DNA of 64,000 nt from Acinetobacter zhairuonensis (lineage in GTDB: Bacteria > Pseudomonadota > Gammaproteobacteria > Pseudomonadales > Moraxellaceae), in NCBI RefSeq assembly GCF_022601715.1, contig NZ_JAKVIM010000006.1:62001-126000 (forward strand), read 5' to 3'. Shown piece by piece: positions 18,181 through 26,472 of the stretch. Position 1 is the first letter of the stretch, and each line of letters starts with the position of its first letter. A program made the position numbers and the translations under genes. Below the pieces are notes generated by a model. The model had not been told where the DNA came from and made no database searches. It saw only the letters and a program-made list of their open reading frames with translations.

Positions 18181-19596
18181 TTAAGCAGACTGTTTAGGGT
18201 GAACCATGTTCTGTACTGAAAGTACTTCTGCTAAAACTTCATCTGAAAGCAAGTTTTCAGCTTTAATGAGCGCCAAAATACTTTGACCAGATTCGTTTGC
18301 TTCTTTCGCAATGCGAGTTGTTGTCTCATAACCAAGGTATGGGTTCAATACAGTAATAATACCGATTGAGTTATCAACCAAGTGTTGGCAATGCTCAGCA
18401 TTGGCACGGATATTCTCGATACATTTAAGCTGGAACATGCGCATTGCTTTACCTAACAAATCAATTGATTCGAATAGTTTAAACGCGATTAACGGTTCCA
18501 TTGCATTTAACTGTAACTGACCCGCTTCAGCAGAAAGGGTAATTGCCAAGTCATTTGCAATAATTTGGTAGCAAGCCAAGTTCATTGCTTCCGGAATCAC
18601 TGGGTTTACTTTACCTGGCATAATTGAACTGCCTGGTTGACGCGGTTCTAAATGGATTTCATTTAACCCTGCACGTGGACCACTTGATAATAGACGTAAG
18701 TCATTAGAAATCTTAGCAAGTTTAGTCGCAGTACGTTTTAAGAAACCCGATAATAAAACGAAATCACCCATATCTGAAGTTGCTTCAATTAAGTCAGGCG
18801 AACTTGAGATATTCTTTTGGGTAATTTGTGACAATGCTTCAATTGCATGTAAACGGTATTCTACTTCGGTGTTGATTCCTGTTCCAATCGCTGTACCAGC
18901 CAAGTTCACCACACTTAACGCATCAGGCATGATTCGATTCAACATGTTCAAATCATTTTGTAATGTATTAGCAAAGGCACCAAATTCTTGACCTAATGTC
19001 ATTGGTACAGCATCTTGCAACTGTGTACGACCCATTTTCAAAATATGTGCAAATTCTTCAGATTTTGCACGGAAACTATCAATTAAGTTTTGGAATGGGG
19101 TGTTAAGCTGATCTAAAGAAAATAATAGACCGACTTTAATTGCAGTAGGGTATACGTCATTGGTTGATTGAGACATATTGACATCATTATTCGGGTGTAA
19201 ATATTTATATTCACCTTTTAAATGTCCCATATATTCCAAGCCAATATTTGCAATTACTTCGTTTGCATTCATATTGGTTGAAGTACCAGCACCACCTTGA
19301 ATCATATCAATTGGAAATTGATCATGATATAAATCATTCATCAACTGTTGACATGCATGCTGAATCGCATTGTATTTATTTTCTTCTAATTTATTTAATT
19401 TAAAATTCGAAACTGCGCATGCAGACTTAACCATTGCCAGTGCTTTAATAAAAATAGGAAAATGGCTTAATTTATTTGGGCTTAAATTGAAATTTTCTAA
19501 AGCTCTAAGTGTTTGTACACCATAGTAACAATGGAATGGGACTTCTTTAAAACCGAGTAAGTCTTTTTCAGTCCGTGATTTAATTTCAATGTTCAT
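18181..19596 (-). CDS. aspA: Aspartate ammonia-lyase (aspartase)
   Basis: Cleaves L-aspartate to fumarate and ammonia in the cytoplasm, feeding the TCA cycle. The 471-aa protein belongs to the fumarase/aspartase superfamily; the signature loop GSSIMPGKVNPVIPE near residue 318 is intact, as are the substrate segments GAGTSTNMNANEV near 102 and TNDVYPTA near 145. Sequence favours aspartase over fumarase C. It is divergent from a LysR gene across 140 bases that hold an ATGCA-N5-TGCAT inverted repeat, also found upstream of the asparaginase gene. The logical pathway is asparagine to aspartate by asparaginase, uptake by the symporter, and aspartate to fumarate here. Confidence 0.93.
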   Translation of the reverse strand: MNIEIKSRTEKDLLGFKEVPFHCYYGVQTLRALENFNLSPNKLSHFPIFIKALAMVKSACAVSNFKLNKLEENKYNAIQHACQQLMNDLYHDQFPIDMIQGGAGTSTNMNANEVIANIGLEYMGHLKGEYKYLHPNNDVNMSQSTNDVYPTAIKVGLLFSLDQLNTPFQNLIDSFRAKSEEFAHILKMGRTQLQDAVPMTLGQEFGAFANTLQNDLNMLNRIMPDALSVVNLAGTAIGTGINTEVEYRLHAIEALSQITQKNISSSPDLIEATSDMGDFVLLSGFLKRTATKLAKISNDLRLLSSGPRAGLNEIHLEPRQPGSSIMPGKVNPVIPEAMNLACYQIIANDLAITLSAEAGQLQLNAMEPLIAFKLFESIDLLGKAMRMFQLKCIENIRANAEHCQHLVDNSIGIITVLNPYLGYETTTRIAKEANESGQSILALIKAENLLSDEVLAEVLSVQNMVHPKQSA

Positions 19597-19676
19597 TTAG
19601 AGAAGCTCTATAGCGGGGTTAAATTAATCTTAGATCCAGAACCCTCAGGCTGGCTAATGTAAAAAAATATTTATCC

Positions 19677-19691
19677 ATGCATTTTTTGCAT
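19677..19691. promoter_or_regulatory. ATGCA-N5-TGCAT inverted repeat in the aspA/LysR divergent promoter
   Basis: A 15-base inverted repeat with T5 as spacer, 81-95 bases upstream of aspA and 46-60 bases upstream of the LysR start. Its form (T-N11-A) fits a LysR operator. The identical 15 bases occur at 37373-37387 between the asparaginase and symporter genes. Confidence 0.6.
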
Positions 19692-19736
19692 AACACTGTA
19701 TAATTAATGGCACCGCTTAAAATATGGACAACACAA

Positions 19737-20609
19737 ATGTCATTGGAAATTCGCTGGATTGAAGATTTACTTGCTCTAGAACAAGAGAAGTCAATTTCAA
19801 AGGCGGCCGAACTCAGACATGTAACACAATCTGCTTTCACACGCAGAATTCAAGCCATCGAAGATGCACTTGGCTTTCAAATCTTAAAACGCTATAGCAA
19901 AAACGTAGACTTTACAGATGCAGGACAAATTTTACTATCTTCCGCTAAAAACATACAAAATCAACTAGATACAACCATTAAGTATTTGGAAAAAAATATC
20001 CGAAACAACGAACTTTCGATAAAGTTTGCTGTTTCTCATTCATTAATCACACAGTTTTTTCCGAACTTTATTCACAATTTATATACAGATATTAAAGATC
20101 TACAGCTTGAAATTATTGCAGCAAATATGAAACAGGGCATGCGATTATTGAAAGAAGGTTCATGTGATTTCCTCATTTGCTATTGTGATGAAGAAACCTT
20201 AAAACAATTGGATCATGCAATTTTTGCATTTCATAAAATTGTGAAAATGGAAATCTTACCTGTCGCTTCTGCACGTGATAAATACGAAAAATATAGTTTA
20301 GATCAAAACTTCCCTTTACTGTCGTACAGTAAACAAGCGTATCTCAGAAAATGTGTGGATCGTGAAATTGAAGATAAACTCGATTATCGAATTTTATATG
20401 AAACAGATAATGCGGGTGATCTAAAAGCTTTGGTTTTACAAGGACTAGGCGTTGCTTGGCTGCCTAAACTTTTGGTTGAAGAAGAGATTGCTGAAAATAA
20501 ATTACGAGTATTAGATAATTATCATTTTTTCCAAGATATTTATATTATTCGTAGTAAAGTAATCTATTCGCAACGCATGGATTATATTTGGAATACCCTA
20601 ATCCAATAA
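19737..20609 (+). CDS. LysR family regulator, HypT/YjiE-like, divergent from aspA
   Basis: A 290-aa regulator. The N-terminal helix-turn-helix opens IRWIEDLLALEQEKSISKAA and VTQSAFTRRIQAIE, which resembles the HypT (YjiE) branch of LysR proteins. I take the start at 19737, where the N-terminus aligns with other LysR proteins; an in-frame ATG at 19707 would add 10 residues. It is divergent from aspA, the usual arrangement for a LysR protein and its target. A shared operator-like repeat suggests it may also control asparaginase and the symporter. Inducer and sign of control are unknown. Confidence 0.87.
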   Translation: MSLEIRWIEDLLALEQEKSISKAAELRHVTQSAFTRRIQAIEDALGFQILKRYSKNVDFTDAGQILLSSAKNIQNQLDTTIKYLEKNIRNNELSIKFAVSHSLITQFFPNFIHNLYTDIKDLQLEIIAANMKQGMRLLKEGSCDFLICYCDEETLKQLDHAIFAFHKIVKMEILPVASARDKYEKYSLDQNFPLLSYSKQAYLRKCVDREIEDKLDYRILYETDNAGDLKALVLQGLGVAWLPKLLVEEEIAENKLRVLDNYHFFQDIYIIRSKVIYSQRMDYIWNTLIQ

Positions 20610-20615
20610 TCAATT

Positions 20616-20671
20616 TTGGCATTGTATAAATCATAAGTTAAATAACTTAAAATAGATTTATATAATGCCAA
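20616..20671. repeat. Long inverted repeat between two convergent LysR genes
   Basis: Arms of 17 bases (20616-20632 and 20655-20671) pair with a single G-T wobble; the 22-base interior contains a second hairpin AAGTTA-AA-TAACTT. There is no T run on either side, so it is not a classical terminator, though its place between convergent genes fits transcript-end formation in both directions. It could also be a small repeated element; only one copy is seen here. Confidence 0.6.
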
Positions 20672-20785
20672 CATTCCTCTTAAATACTTGAATATTTACT
20701 GCATTATTTACTTCGCTGCTAATCTTTATACTTTGTTATTTGAACTTCTTATGAAGCCGCCGACTGTTTCCCTGTACATTTTTTA

Positions 20786-21721
20786 TCAATCTGGTCTTAA
20801 CAATGTTGGCGCTTGTTCAAGTTTTTGAGCGAGAAACTGGATCAATACTTTAAGCTTGGGAGGCAAGTGCTTCGTGGCTGGATAAAGTAGCCATGCACCA
20901 CCACTGTAGTAGGTTTTGAAATACCAATCGGGTAGAACTTGAATCAATTGCTTATTCTGCAACGCTTGATTAGCGACAAAAAACGGTAAACTGGCAATAC
21001 CAATATGTTGTAAGGCAGCATCTAGCCGCACGCCTGTATGATTGGCTGCATAGCGACCTTTGACGTGTACAGATACATTTTTACTTCCTTGCTGAAATTT
21101 CCATTTTGAATCAATGGCTTGTTCACCCAGGTAGATACATGAATGGTCTTTCAAATCATGCGGATGCTGTGGCATTCCATGTTGTGCCAAATATTCTGGT
21201 GATGCACAAATGACATGATCAATTTCAATCAGTTTTCGCCCCATTAAGCCATTATGCGGTTTTTCCGTAATGCGAATAGCAAGGTCAACTTCATCCTCTA
21301 TGAGATCTACATAACGATCTTCTAAAAGTAGTTGAATGTCGATTTGGGGATACAGTCTTAAAAACTCAGGTAAATGTGGATGAATCAAATAATGTCCAAC
21401 CGCTTTAGGGACACTCATGCGAATTTGTCCTTGGGGTTCAGCGTGAAATTTTTCTGAACTTTCCATAACGGCTTGGGCAGCATTCACCATATCGAGACAA
21501 CGCTCATAAACCGCTTGTCCACTCTCACTCAAACGTAGTTTACGTGTGGTTCTTTGAATTAATCGTGTTCCCAAAGCTTTTTCAAGCCGTGAAATTGCAC
21601 GACTGATGGCAGAAGGTGTGGTTCCCATCTGGCGAGCCGTTTCAGAGAAGCTATTGGTTTCTACCACTTTGACAAATGTAGCCATTTCATTGAGTAAATT
21701 AAGATTTTGATTTGTGCTCAT
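20786..21721 (-). CDS. LysR family regulator, CrgA/AaeR-like
   Basis: A 311-aa regulator with helix-turn-helix residues SFSETARQMGTTPSAISRAI near 25-44 and a type of effector domain (GQIRMSVPKAVGHYLIHP, DLAIRI) typical of the large CrgA/PtxR/AaeR group. It is divergent from the alaX-lysE pair with 89 bases between starts, so those genes are its most likely targets. No clear dyad was found in that gap. The effector is not predictable from sequence. Confidence 0.88.
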   Translation of the reverse strand: MSTNQNLNLLNEMATFVKVVETNSFSETARQMGTTPSAISRAISRLEKALGTRLIQRTTRKLRLSESGQAVYERCLDMVNAAQAVMESSEKFHAEPQGQIRMSVPKAVGHYLIHPHLPEFLRLYPQIDIQLLLEDRYVDLIEDEVDLAIRITEKPHNGLMGRKLIEIDHVICASPEYLAQHGMPQHPHDLKDHSCIYLGEQAIDSKWKFQQGSKNVSVHVKGRYAANHTGVRLDAALQHIGIASLPFFVANQALQNKQLIQVLPDWYFKTYYSGGAWLLYPATKHLPPKLKVLIQFLAQKLEQAPTLLRPD

Positions 21722-21810
21722 AAGGCAAAAGTTATTTGGTTTTTTTGTAGATTATCACGATCAGGACAAAACTATACAATTTTTACATATAATGAAATTG
21801 GTTGTGATTT

Positions 21811-22455
21811 ATGGAAAAAAATCTTTATTTATCGGGTATTACTGAACATGAAGTTGAAGTGATTTCATGTGAAAAACTTGAAAATCTACATTTTAAGATT
21901 GTCTTAAATCAGACACCTTTTCATCCTCAGGGTGGAGGGCAGCCCAGTGATCTTGGGACGATTGATGAGAGCGAAGTCATGCATGTATCATTTGAAAATG
22001 GCAAGATTATTCATGAATGTAAACAAGCTGTTCCTCTTGGTCAGGTTTATGCAAAAGTAAATCAACAACAGCGACATTTCCATAGTCGCTTACATAGTGC
22101 TGGGCACTTAATTGGACATATCGTCGAGACTTATGGTTGGCAGCCAATCAAAGCTCAACATTGGCCAAGCGATGCAAAAGTACAATTCAATGCAACTGAA
22201 AAGAGCGAAGAAATAGATCCTATCCAGCTAAAAAGTCTACTTAAACAGTCGATTGAAGCAGATTTTCCAGCTCACATAAGCATCAATAAAGATGGATTTC
22301 GAGAAATAGCTTTTGGTCATTTTAGTGCCTATCCTTGTGGCGGTACACATGTTCAATCACTTGCAGAAATAGGTGAAATTAAAATTCAGAAGATAGAAAT
22401 CAAAAAAGGGAAATTATCCATTCGTTACGCTTTAGAAGCGGGTGATGCGGGATGA
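21811..22455 (+). CDS. AlaX-like alanyl-tRNA editing protein
   Basis: A 214-aa free-standing relative of the AlaRS editing domain. It would hydrolyse mischarged Ser- or Gly-tRNA(Ala). The zinc-binding residues are present: HSRLHSAGHLI near residue 92 (HxxxH) and CGGTH near 176 (Cys and His). N-terminal segment TPFHPQGGGQPSDLG is the typical strand region of the family. The stop overlaps the lysE-type gene by ATGA. Its pairing with an amino-acid exporter and a divergent LysR regulator suggests a response to a toxic amino acid, which is an inference. Confidence 0.88.
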   Translation: MEKNLYLSGITEHEVEVISCEKLENLHFKIVLNQTPFHPQGGGQPSDLGTIDESEVMHVSFENGKIIHECKQAVPLGQVYAKVNQQQRHFHSRLHSAGHLIGHIVETYGWQPIKAQHWPSDAKVQFNATEKSEEIDPIQLKSLLKQSIEADFPAHISINKDGFREIAFGHFSAYPCGGTHVQSLAEIGEIKIQKIEIKKGKLSIRYALEAGDAG

Positions 22456-23090
22456 GTGCGTATAGCCATGAATTTTTTACTTTAGCGGTTATACATTTTC
22501 TTGCCGTGATTATCCCTGGACCTGACTTCATTGTAACAGTTCGACAAAGCACGCTGTATGGACATCGTATTGGATGTATGACGGCGCTAGGCATTGGCTG
22601 TGGTATTTCAGTTCATGTGTTTTATACCCTCATCGGTGTAGGGCTTATTCTGTCTCAGAATCAGAGTTTTATGAGTATTTTCCAAATTATAGGTGCCTCA
22701 TATTTACTTTATTTAAGTTGGAATTGTGTCAAAGGGGCATCCAAACCTATTGAAATGAGCTTTAATCAACCTTCTGACCCAGTACAGATGACAGCTCAGA
22801 AAGCATTTATGATGGGCTTTCTAACCAATGCTTTGAATCCGAAAGCGACTATTTTCTTTCTCGCAATTTTTACCAGTATTGTGAGTGCAACGACACCTCT
22901 AGGCATTCAGATCTTTTATGGAGGCTGGATGTGTTTTGTGAATGCAATATGGTTTGTAGGGGTCAGTTTGATTTTCACACGACCAAACATTCGATCAGGT
23001 TTTCTCCAATATAATGCTGTACTTGAAAAAATGATGGGGGTGTTATTGGCTGTAATCGCATTGCGTTTAATTTGGAATGTTGTTTTTTAA
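22452..23090 (+). CDS. LysE/RhtB family amino-acid exporter
   Basis: A 212-aa inner-membrane protein with about six hydrophobic segments. The LysE/RhtB opening is clear: FLAVIIPGPDFIVTVRQS, followed by ALGIGCGISVHVFYTLIG and the LTNALNPKATIFFLAIF segment near residue 120. Family members export amino acids such as homoserine, threonine, lysine or related compounds. Its ATG overlaps the stop of the AlaX-like gene, so the two are co-translated. Substrate is unknown. Confidence 0.9.
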   Translation: MSAYSHEFFTLAVIHFLAVIIPGPDFIVTVRQSTLYGHRIGCMTALGIGCGISVHVFYTLIGVGLILSQNQSFMSIFQIIGASYLLYLSWNCVKGASKPIEMSFNQPSDPVQMTAQKAFMMGFLTNALNPKATIFFLAIFTSIVSATTPLGIQIFYGGWMCFVNAIWFVGVSLIFTRPNIRSGFLQYNAVLEKMMGVLLAVIALRLIWNVVF

Positions 23091-23099
23091 ATTAAAAAC

Positions 23100-23140
23100 A
23101 ACAATTCAGTCTATTGTCAGACCTATCTCGTTGAATTGTT
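23100..23140. terminator. Possible stem-loop after the LysE-type gene
   Basis: A 9-bp inverted repeat AACAATTCA/TGAATTGTT with a 23-base loop lies 10 bases after the stop. It lacks a T run, so termination activity is uncertain. Confidence 0.35.
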
Positions 23141-23266
23141 AGTGGCTACACGCAGGTAATGAGTAGTCCATACCATCGACGTACCAAATGCCTTCTCATT
23201 TTTTAAAGAAGGCAAGGATGAGAGGGCTTTTTAGGGAATATTTTAAAAAGGACTTATGAGAAAGTT

Positions 23267-23728
23267 TTACTTTCTCGCAGAGTTATTGTTCTTTACGAAT
23301 AAATAGTCTTCAGCTATGGCATCACTGGAAAGAATCGCCTTATAAATAAAGACGGGAATACCATCTTCCACATCTTGGACTTTAAGTTCTTTTGAACCAT
23401 CCCGATATTCAAAGATTGCTATCGGGTAGCGGTCTTGATCTGCAATATAAAAGCGTCGATCTTTAATAATCAACAATTCATGTTGAAACTGATGCTGTAA
23501 TAAACGCATGAATTTGCTTTCATTGGGAGAGAGTAAATTGAGTTCGCGAATGCGATCTGCATCGCTGTAATGTTGAAGCTTAGCGCGTTGTCTTTCGTTA
23601 TAACTCAAATAAACATTTCGCGTATTTGGTTTTGCTTTAGTATTCGTTGTGTTGGTCTCTTTACGAGAATCTCGAAATAAATAACCAATAATAAAACCGA
23701 GAATCAGACAGAAGATAGCTATACCCAT
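23267..23728 (-). CDS. Conserved hypothetical protein with N-terminal membrane anchor
   Basis: A 153-aa protein I do not recognise. Residues 3-18 form one hydrophobic helix followed by RDSRK, so it is probably anchored in the inner membrane with the rest in the cytoplasm. The middle (LLSPNESKFMRLLQHQF) and end (FEYRDGSKELKVQDVE, DAIAEDYLFV) look like a folded domain that resembles DUF2726-type proteins, which bind nothing known. It is convergent with the LysE-type gene and has no operon partner. Confidence 0.75.
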   Translation of the reverse strand: MGIAIFCLILGFIIGYLFRDSRKETNTTNTKAKPNTRNVYLSYNERQRAKLQHYSDADRIRELNLLSPNESKFMRLLQHQFQHELLIIKDRRFYIADQDRYPIAIFEYRDGSKELKVQDVEDGIPVFIYKAILSSDAIAEDYLFVKNNNSARK

Positions 23729-23882
23729 AATCTATTCAATCCAAATGGTCTGCAAATTTATAAAACATGAGTTTCCCTCAATTATTATCAAGTCGATGCT
23801 TTGCATTCTAACATGAGCAGACCCTGTTAAAAGGGCGTGGTCTATATCTTTAAATTAACAAAATATAGTGGCTATATTTTAG

Positions 23883-25097
23883 TTAGTTATCGGGATGGGC
23901 TTTGATTATCGCTTTATAAAAACCAAAGATCCCAAGCACAGGTCCAATCAACAGAATCCAAGTTGAATCTAAACCTATGCGATCGAATGCATGAGTTGTC
24001 AATGCAATAGAAATGATGGTGATGGCAAAACCAATCGAATTCAGTGAAGCAAGCCCTGCACCCAAATTTTCAGGAGGGCAAGCAGCAGAGGACAGCGCAG
24101 AAAATTGTGGCGAATCAGCAATCACAGATGCACTCCAAATAATCAGCACAAGCAATATCAACCACTCAGGTAAATAGCGCCAACCAATCGCAAAGATGAG
24201 ACAGCTCAGACCCGACGTGAATAAAGCCCCAATCGCGACTTTGTCACTGCCGTATTTTTTTGACAAGTATCCCCCGAACAGACAGCCTAAAGCCCCAAAA
24301 GCCATGACAAAAAAGGTAGTTAAGGCAAGGTTAGAAAAACGCAGTATATTTAAAACGCCAGAATGAGCAATGAGCAGAGGGAGCACTGTCCAGAAGGCAT
24401 ACAACTCCCACATGTGTCCAAAATATCCCAATGCAGAAGCTCTAAATTTAGGAATCTTAAACACGTGAAATGCTGATGCTTTGTTCACCTTTTTTATTGG
24501 CGATTTTGCATTTTGACTATCACCTAACATGAAAATAAGCGATGCAGCTATCAATGCTAAAATTGAAGATAAGGTGATTACATAATGCCAGTTCAAATTG
24601 GCAGATAAACCATTTAAGGCATGCGGTAGGGCAGAACCTAAAGTCAGCATGGCAACCAAGAGTGCTAAAACTTGTCCTGCTCGGTTAGGTGCCCATTGCA
24701 CCACCAATTTCATTCCAATAGGGTATATACCAGCCAGACAAACACCTACACAAAAGCGATACATCATGCCATCGACTAAACCTTGTGCAAACCAAGCAAA
24801 ACACAGGTTAAAAAAAGCGCCTGCTAATGCTGCAACTGTAAAAATTGAACTCGCCTTGAAACGATCAGCAAAGCCTGTAAAAGCAATGAGAAAGGTGCCA
24901 ATGATAAACCCCGCTTGCACAGCATTGGTCAGCCAGCCGATATCTGAGACCGTAATGTGCCATTCTCGGATTAAATCCAGTGCAGCACTATTGGCACTAA
25001 ACCATAGCGACGTTCCGAATAGTTGAGCAAAGGTAATGATTGCAATTGCATGGAATGAGAAGAAAGCAGGTGTATTACGCTGAGTTTTAAAATCCAT
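23883..25097 (-). CDS. MFS transporter
   Basis: A 404-aa protein with about twelve hydrophobic helices and the MFS pattern: a glycine-rich region GFIIGTFLIAFTGFADRFKAS after helix 2, and GGYLSKKYGSDKVAIG after helix 8. It resembles the CynX/NimT and related uptake branches, but the substrate cannot be deduced. The start at 25097 is chosen because AAGGA lies 9 bases upstream; an in-frame GTG precedes it by two codons. It is separated from the rhodanese gene by 275 bases and probably transcribed alone. Confidence 0.88.
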   Translation of the reverse strand: MDFKTQRNTPAFFSFHAIAIITFAQLFGTSLWFSANSAALDLIREWHITVSDIGWLTNAVQAGFIIGTFLIAFTGFADRFKASSIFTVAALAGAFFNLCFAWFAQGLVDGMMYRFCVGVCLAGIYPIGMKLVVQWAPNRAGQVLALLVAMLTLGSALPHALNGLSANLNWHYVITLSSILALIAASLIFMLGDSQNAKSPIKKVNKASAFHVFKIPKFRASALGYFGHMWELYAFWTVLPLLIAHSGVLNILRFSNLALTTFFVMAFGALGCLFGGYLSKKYGSDKVAIGALFTSGLSCLIFAIGWRYLPEWLILLVLIIWSASVIADSPQFSALSSAACPPENLGAGLASLNSIGFAITIISIALTTHAFDRIGLDSTWILLIGPVLGIFGFYKAIIKAHPDN

Positions 25098-25327
25098 TAC
25101 CACTAATCCTTAGCAAGCTTTATAGTCTGTAGATTTAGTCTTTCCTGACTTATGTTTTAATGAAGTTGCCAAAAGAATTAATGGTCTTATTCAGTTTATG
25201 ATGGTTAAGATGAATTAAAAGTTGATTTTTATCATAAAGAATATCAAAAATGCCGCTAAGAAAGCACTCAAAAATTGGTTAAAACTATTTGGAATGCTTA
25301 GTTGTTTATTTTTATATTCGATTGAGG

Positions 25328-25359
25328 AAGCTTGATCAGGTTGAAAACAAATCAAGCTT
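25328..25359 (-). terminator. Probable terminator hairpin of the rhodanese gene
   Basis: A 9-bp perfect stem AAGCTTGAT/ATCAAGCTT with a 14-base loop, 14 bases after the rhodanese stop on the minus strand. The tail is not a clean T run. Confidence 0.5.
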
Positions 25360-25372
25360 TAGTATTTTCAAT

Positions 25373-25774
25373 TTAACCTGCACAACCACAATCTAAGCTT
25401 GTGCCTACTTGCGCATTTTCACCTGCTGTTTGGTAGCCATCTCGTTTCCACCAATCCAGACCACCAATGAGTTCTTTCACTTGAAAGCCCAAAGTTGCCA
25501 TTTTAAGTGCAGTCTTAGTTGAAGCATTACAACCAATCCCATCGCAATAGGTGACATACAATAGTGATGGGTCTAAATGTTCTAAGGATTCAGGAGTAAT
25601 TCCTCGATGCGGAATATTCATCGCATTCGGTATATGCTCTTGCTGATATGCCGTTGCACTGCGACCATCGACCACCACAATTTTTTGACCTTGGTTTAAT
25701 GCCTCGAATAAATCCCAAGAGTCCATTTCATAGTTCAGTTTTGCTTGATAAAACTCTAATTGTGACATCACCAT
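25373..25774 (-). CDS. Single-domain rhodanese-like protein
   Basis: A 133-aa protein made of one rhodanese fold: VVDGRSATAYQQEHIPNA near residues 37-54, and the active-site loop YCDGIGCNAS near 75-84, with Cys in the expected nucleophile position. The end GGLDWWKRDGYQT is typical, and the last residues are DCGCAG, a Cys-rich tail. Such proteins carry sulfur as a persulfide; the partner is unknown. AAGGA lies 8 bases before the ATG at 25774. An earlier in-frame ATG would add 14 residues without a ribosome site. Confidence 0.85.
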   Translation of the reverse strand: MVMSQLEFYQAKLNYEMDSWDLFEALNQGQKIVVVDGRSATAYQQEHIPNAMNIPHRGITPESLEHLDPSLLYVTYCDGIGCNASTKTALKMATLGFQVKELIGGLDWWKRDGYQTAGENAQVGTSLDCGCAG

Positions 25775-26195
25775 GTTTGTATTTCCTTGCGGCAAGTAAT
25801 GAGTTCTAACTTTCACCTTAACAAAATTTTCTAAATGATTTCGACAATTTTGTAATATATATCAGTCTAATGATTCACTTTAACCGAAGAAATACTTTCC
25901 GTTTTCATTTTGCACGACCTTTTTAATATTGCTGAAAAATCAATAACTACTTGGACATCTATTCTTACTTCATCTGGACATTTTTTTCTGTTTTAGGGTC
26001 AAATGAGACTAGATAAAACCGTGGAACATGAAAAGTGTATAAAAAAGCCCTATCGGAATAGATTGGGCTTAATTAAATGCTATAAATAACTGATTTACAA
26101 CAATATAAATTAAGAATTACGTATAACGTGCATTATGTTAATTTTAGGAAAACTTTCAAATAGACATACTCGGATATAAACAAATTCTTTAACTA
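25775..26195. other. Non-coding gap upstream of the sulfatase, part 1, with a bidirectional hairpin
   Basis: No convincing gene. It must hold the rhodanese promoter on the minus strand. At 26045-26070 there is a 10-bp stem AAGCCCTATC/GATTGGGCTT with one mismatch and a 6-base loop. On the minus strand it ends in six T residues and so looks like an intrinsic terminator, although no minus-strand gene lies upstream of it. TGGACA motifs occur at 25952-25957 and 25975-25980. Confidence 0.5.
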
Positions 26196-26230
26196 TTGAT
26201 TAAGAAAAATATCTACGCTATTTTCAAGTG

Positions 26231-26290
26231 ATGAAGCAAATAGAGTTAAATCTATTGGGAAAGGCTTGGTATTATGTCAGGCCTTTTTTT
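26231..26290 (+). ncRNA. Candidate small RNA (about 60 nt) or sulfatase leader
   Basis: A promoter-like pair TTGATT (26196-26201), 17-base spacer and TATTTT (26219-26224) is followed by a hairpin AATAGA-N6-TCTATT (26239-26256) and then by an intrinsic terminator: 9-bp stem 26260-26268/26278-26286 with seven T residues at 26284-26290. The sulfatase ATG is 182 bases further on. It could be a free small RNA or an attenuated leader of the sulfatase. No homology could be checked. Confidence 0.4.
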
Positions 26291-26472
26291 ATTTGTTATA
26301 AAGAAAACATACCAACCTACTTTCAGCCTATTTTTTTATTTTCTAATATGCTGTATTTTTAGACTAAATCCAAAAGTGTTCTACAAACACTACCTCGAAT
26401 AACTATAGTCATTTTTAATTACAGAAAATCAGAAATTAAGAGCTTTATAAAAATCAACACTGGAGAATATCT

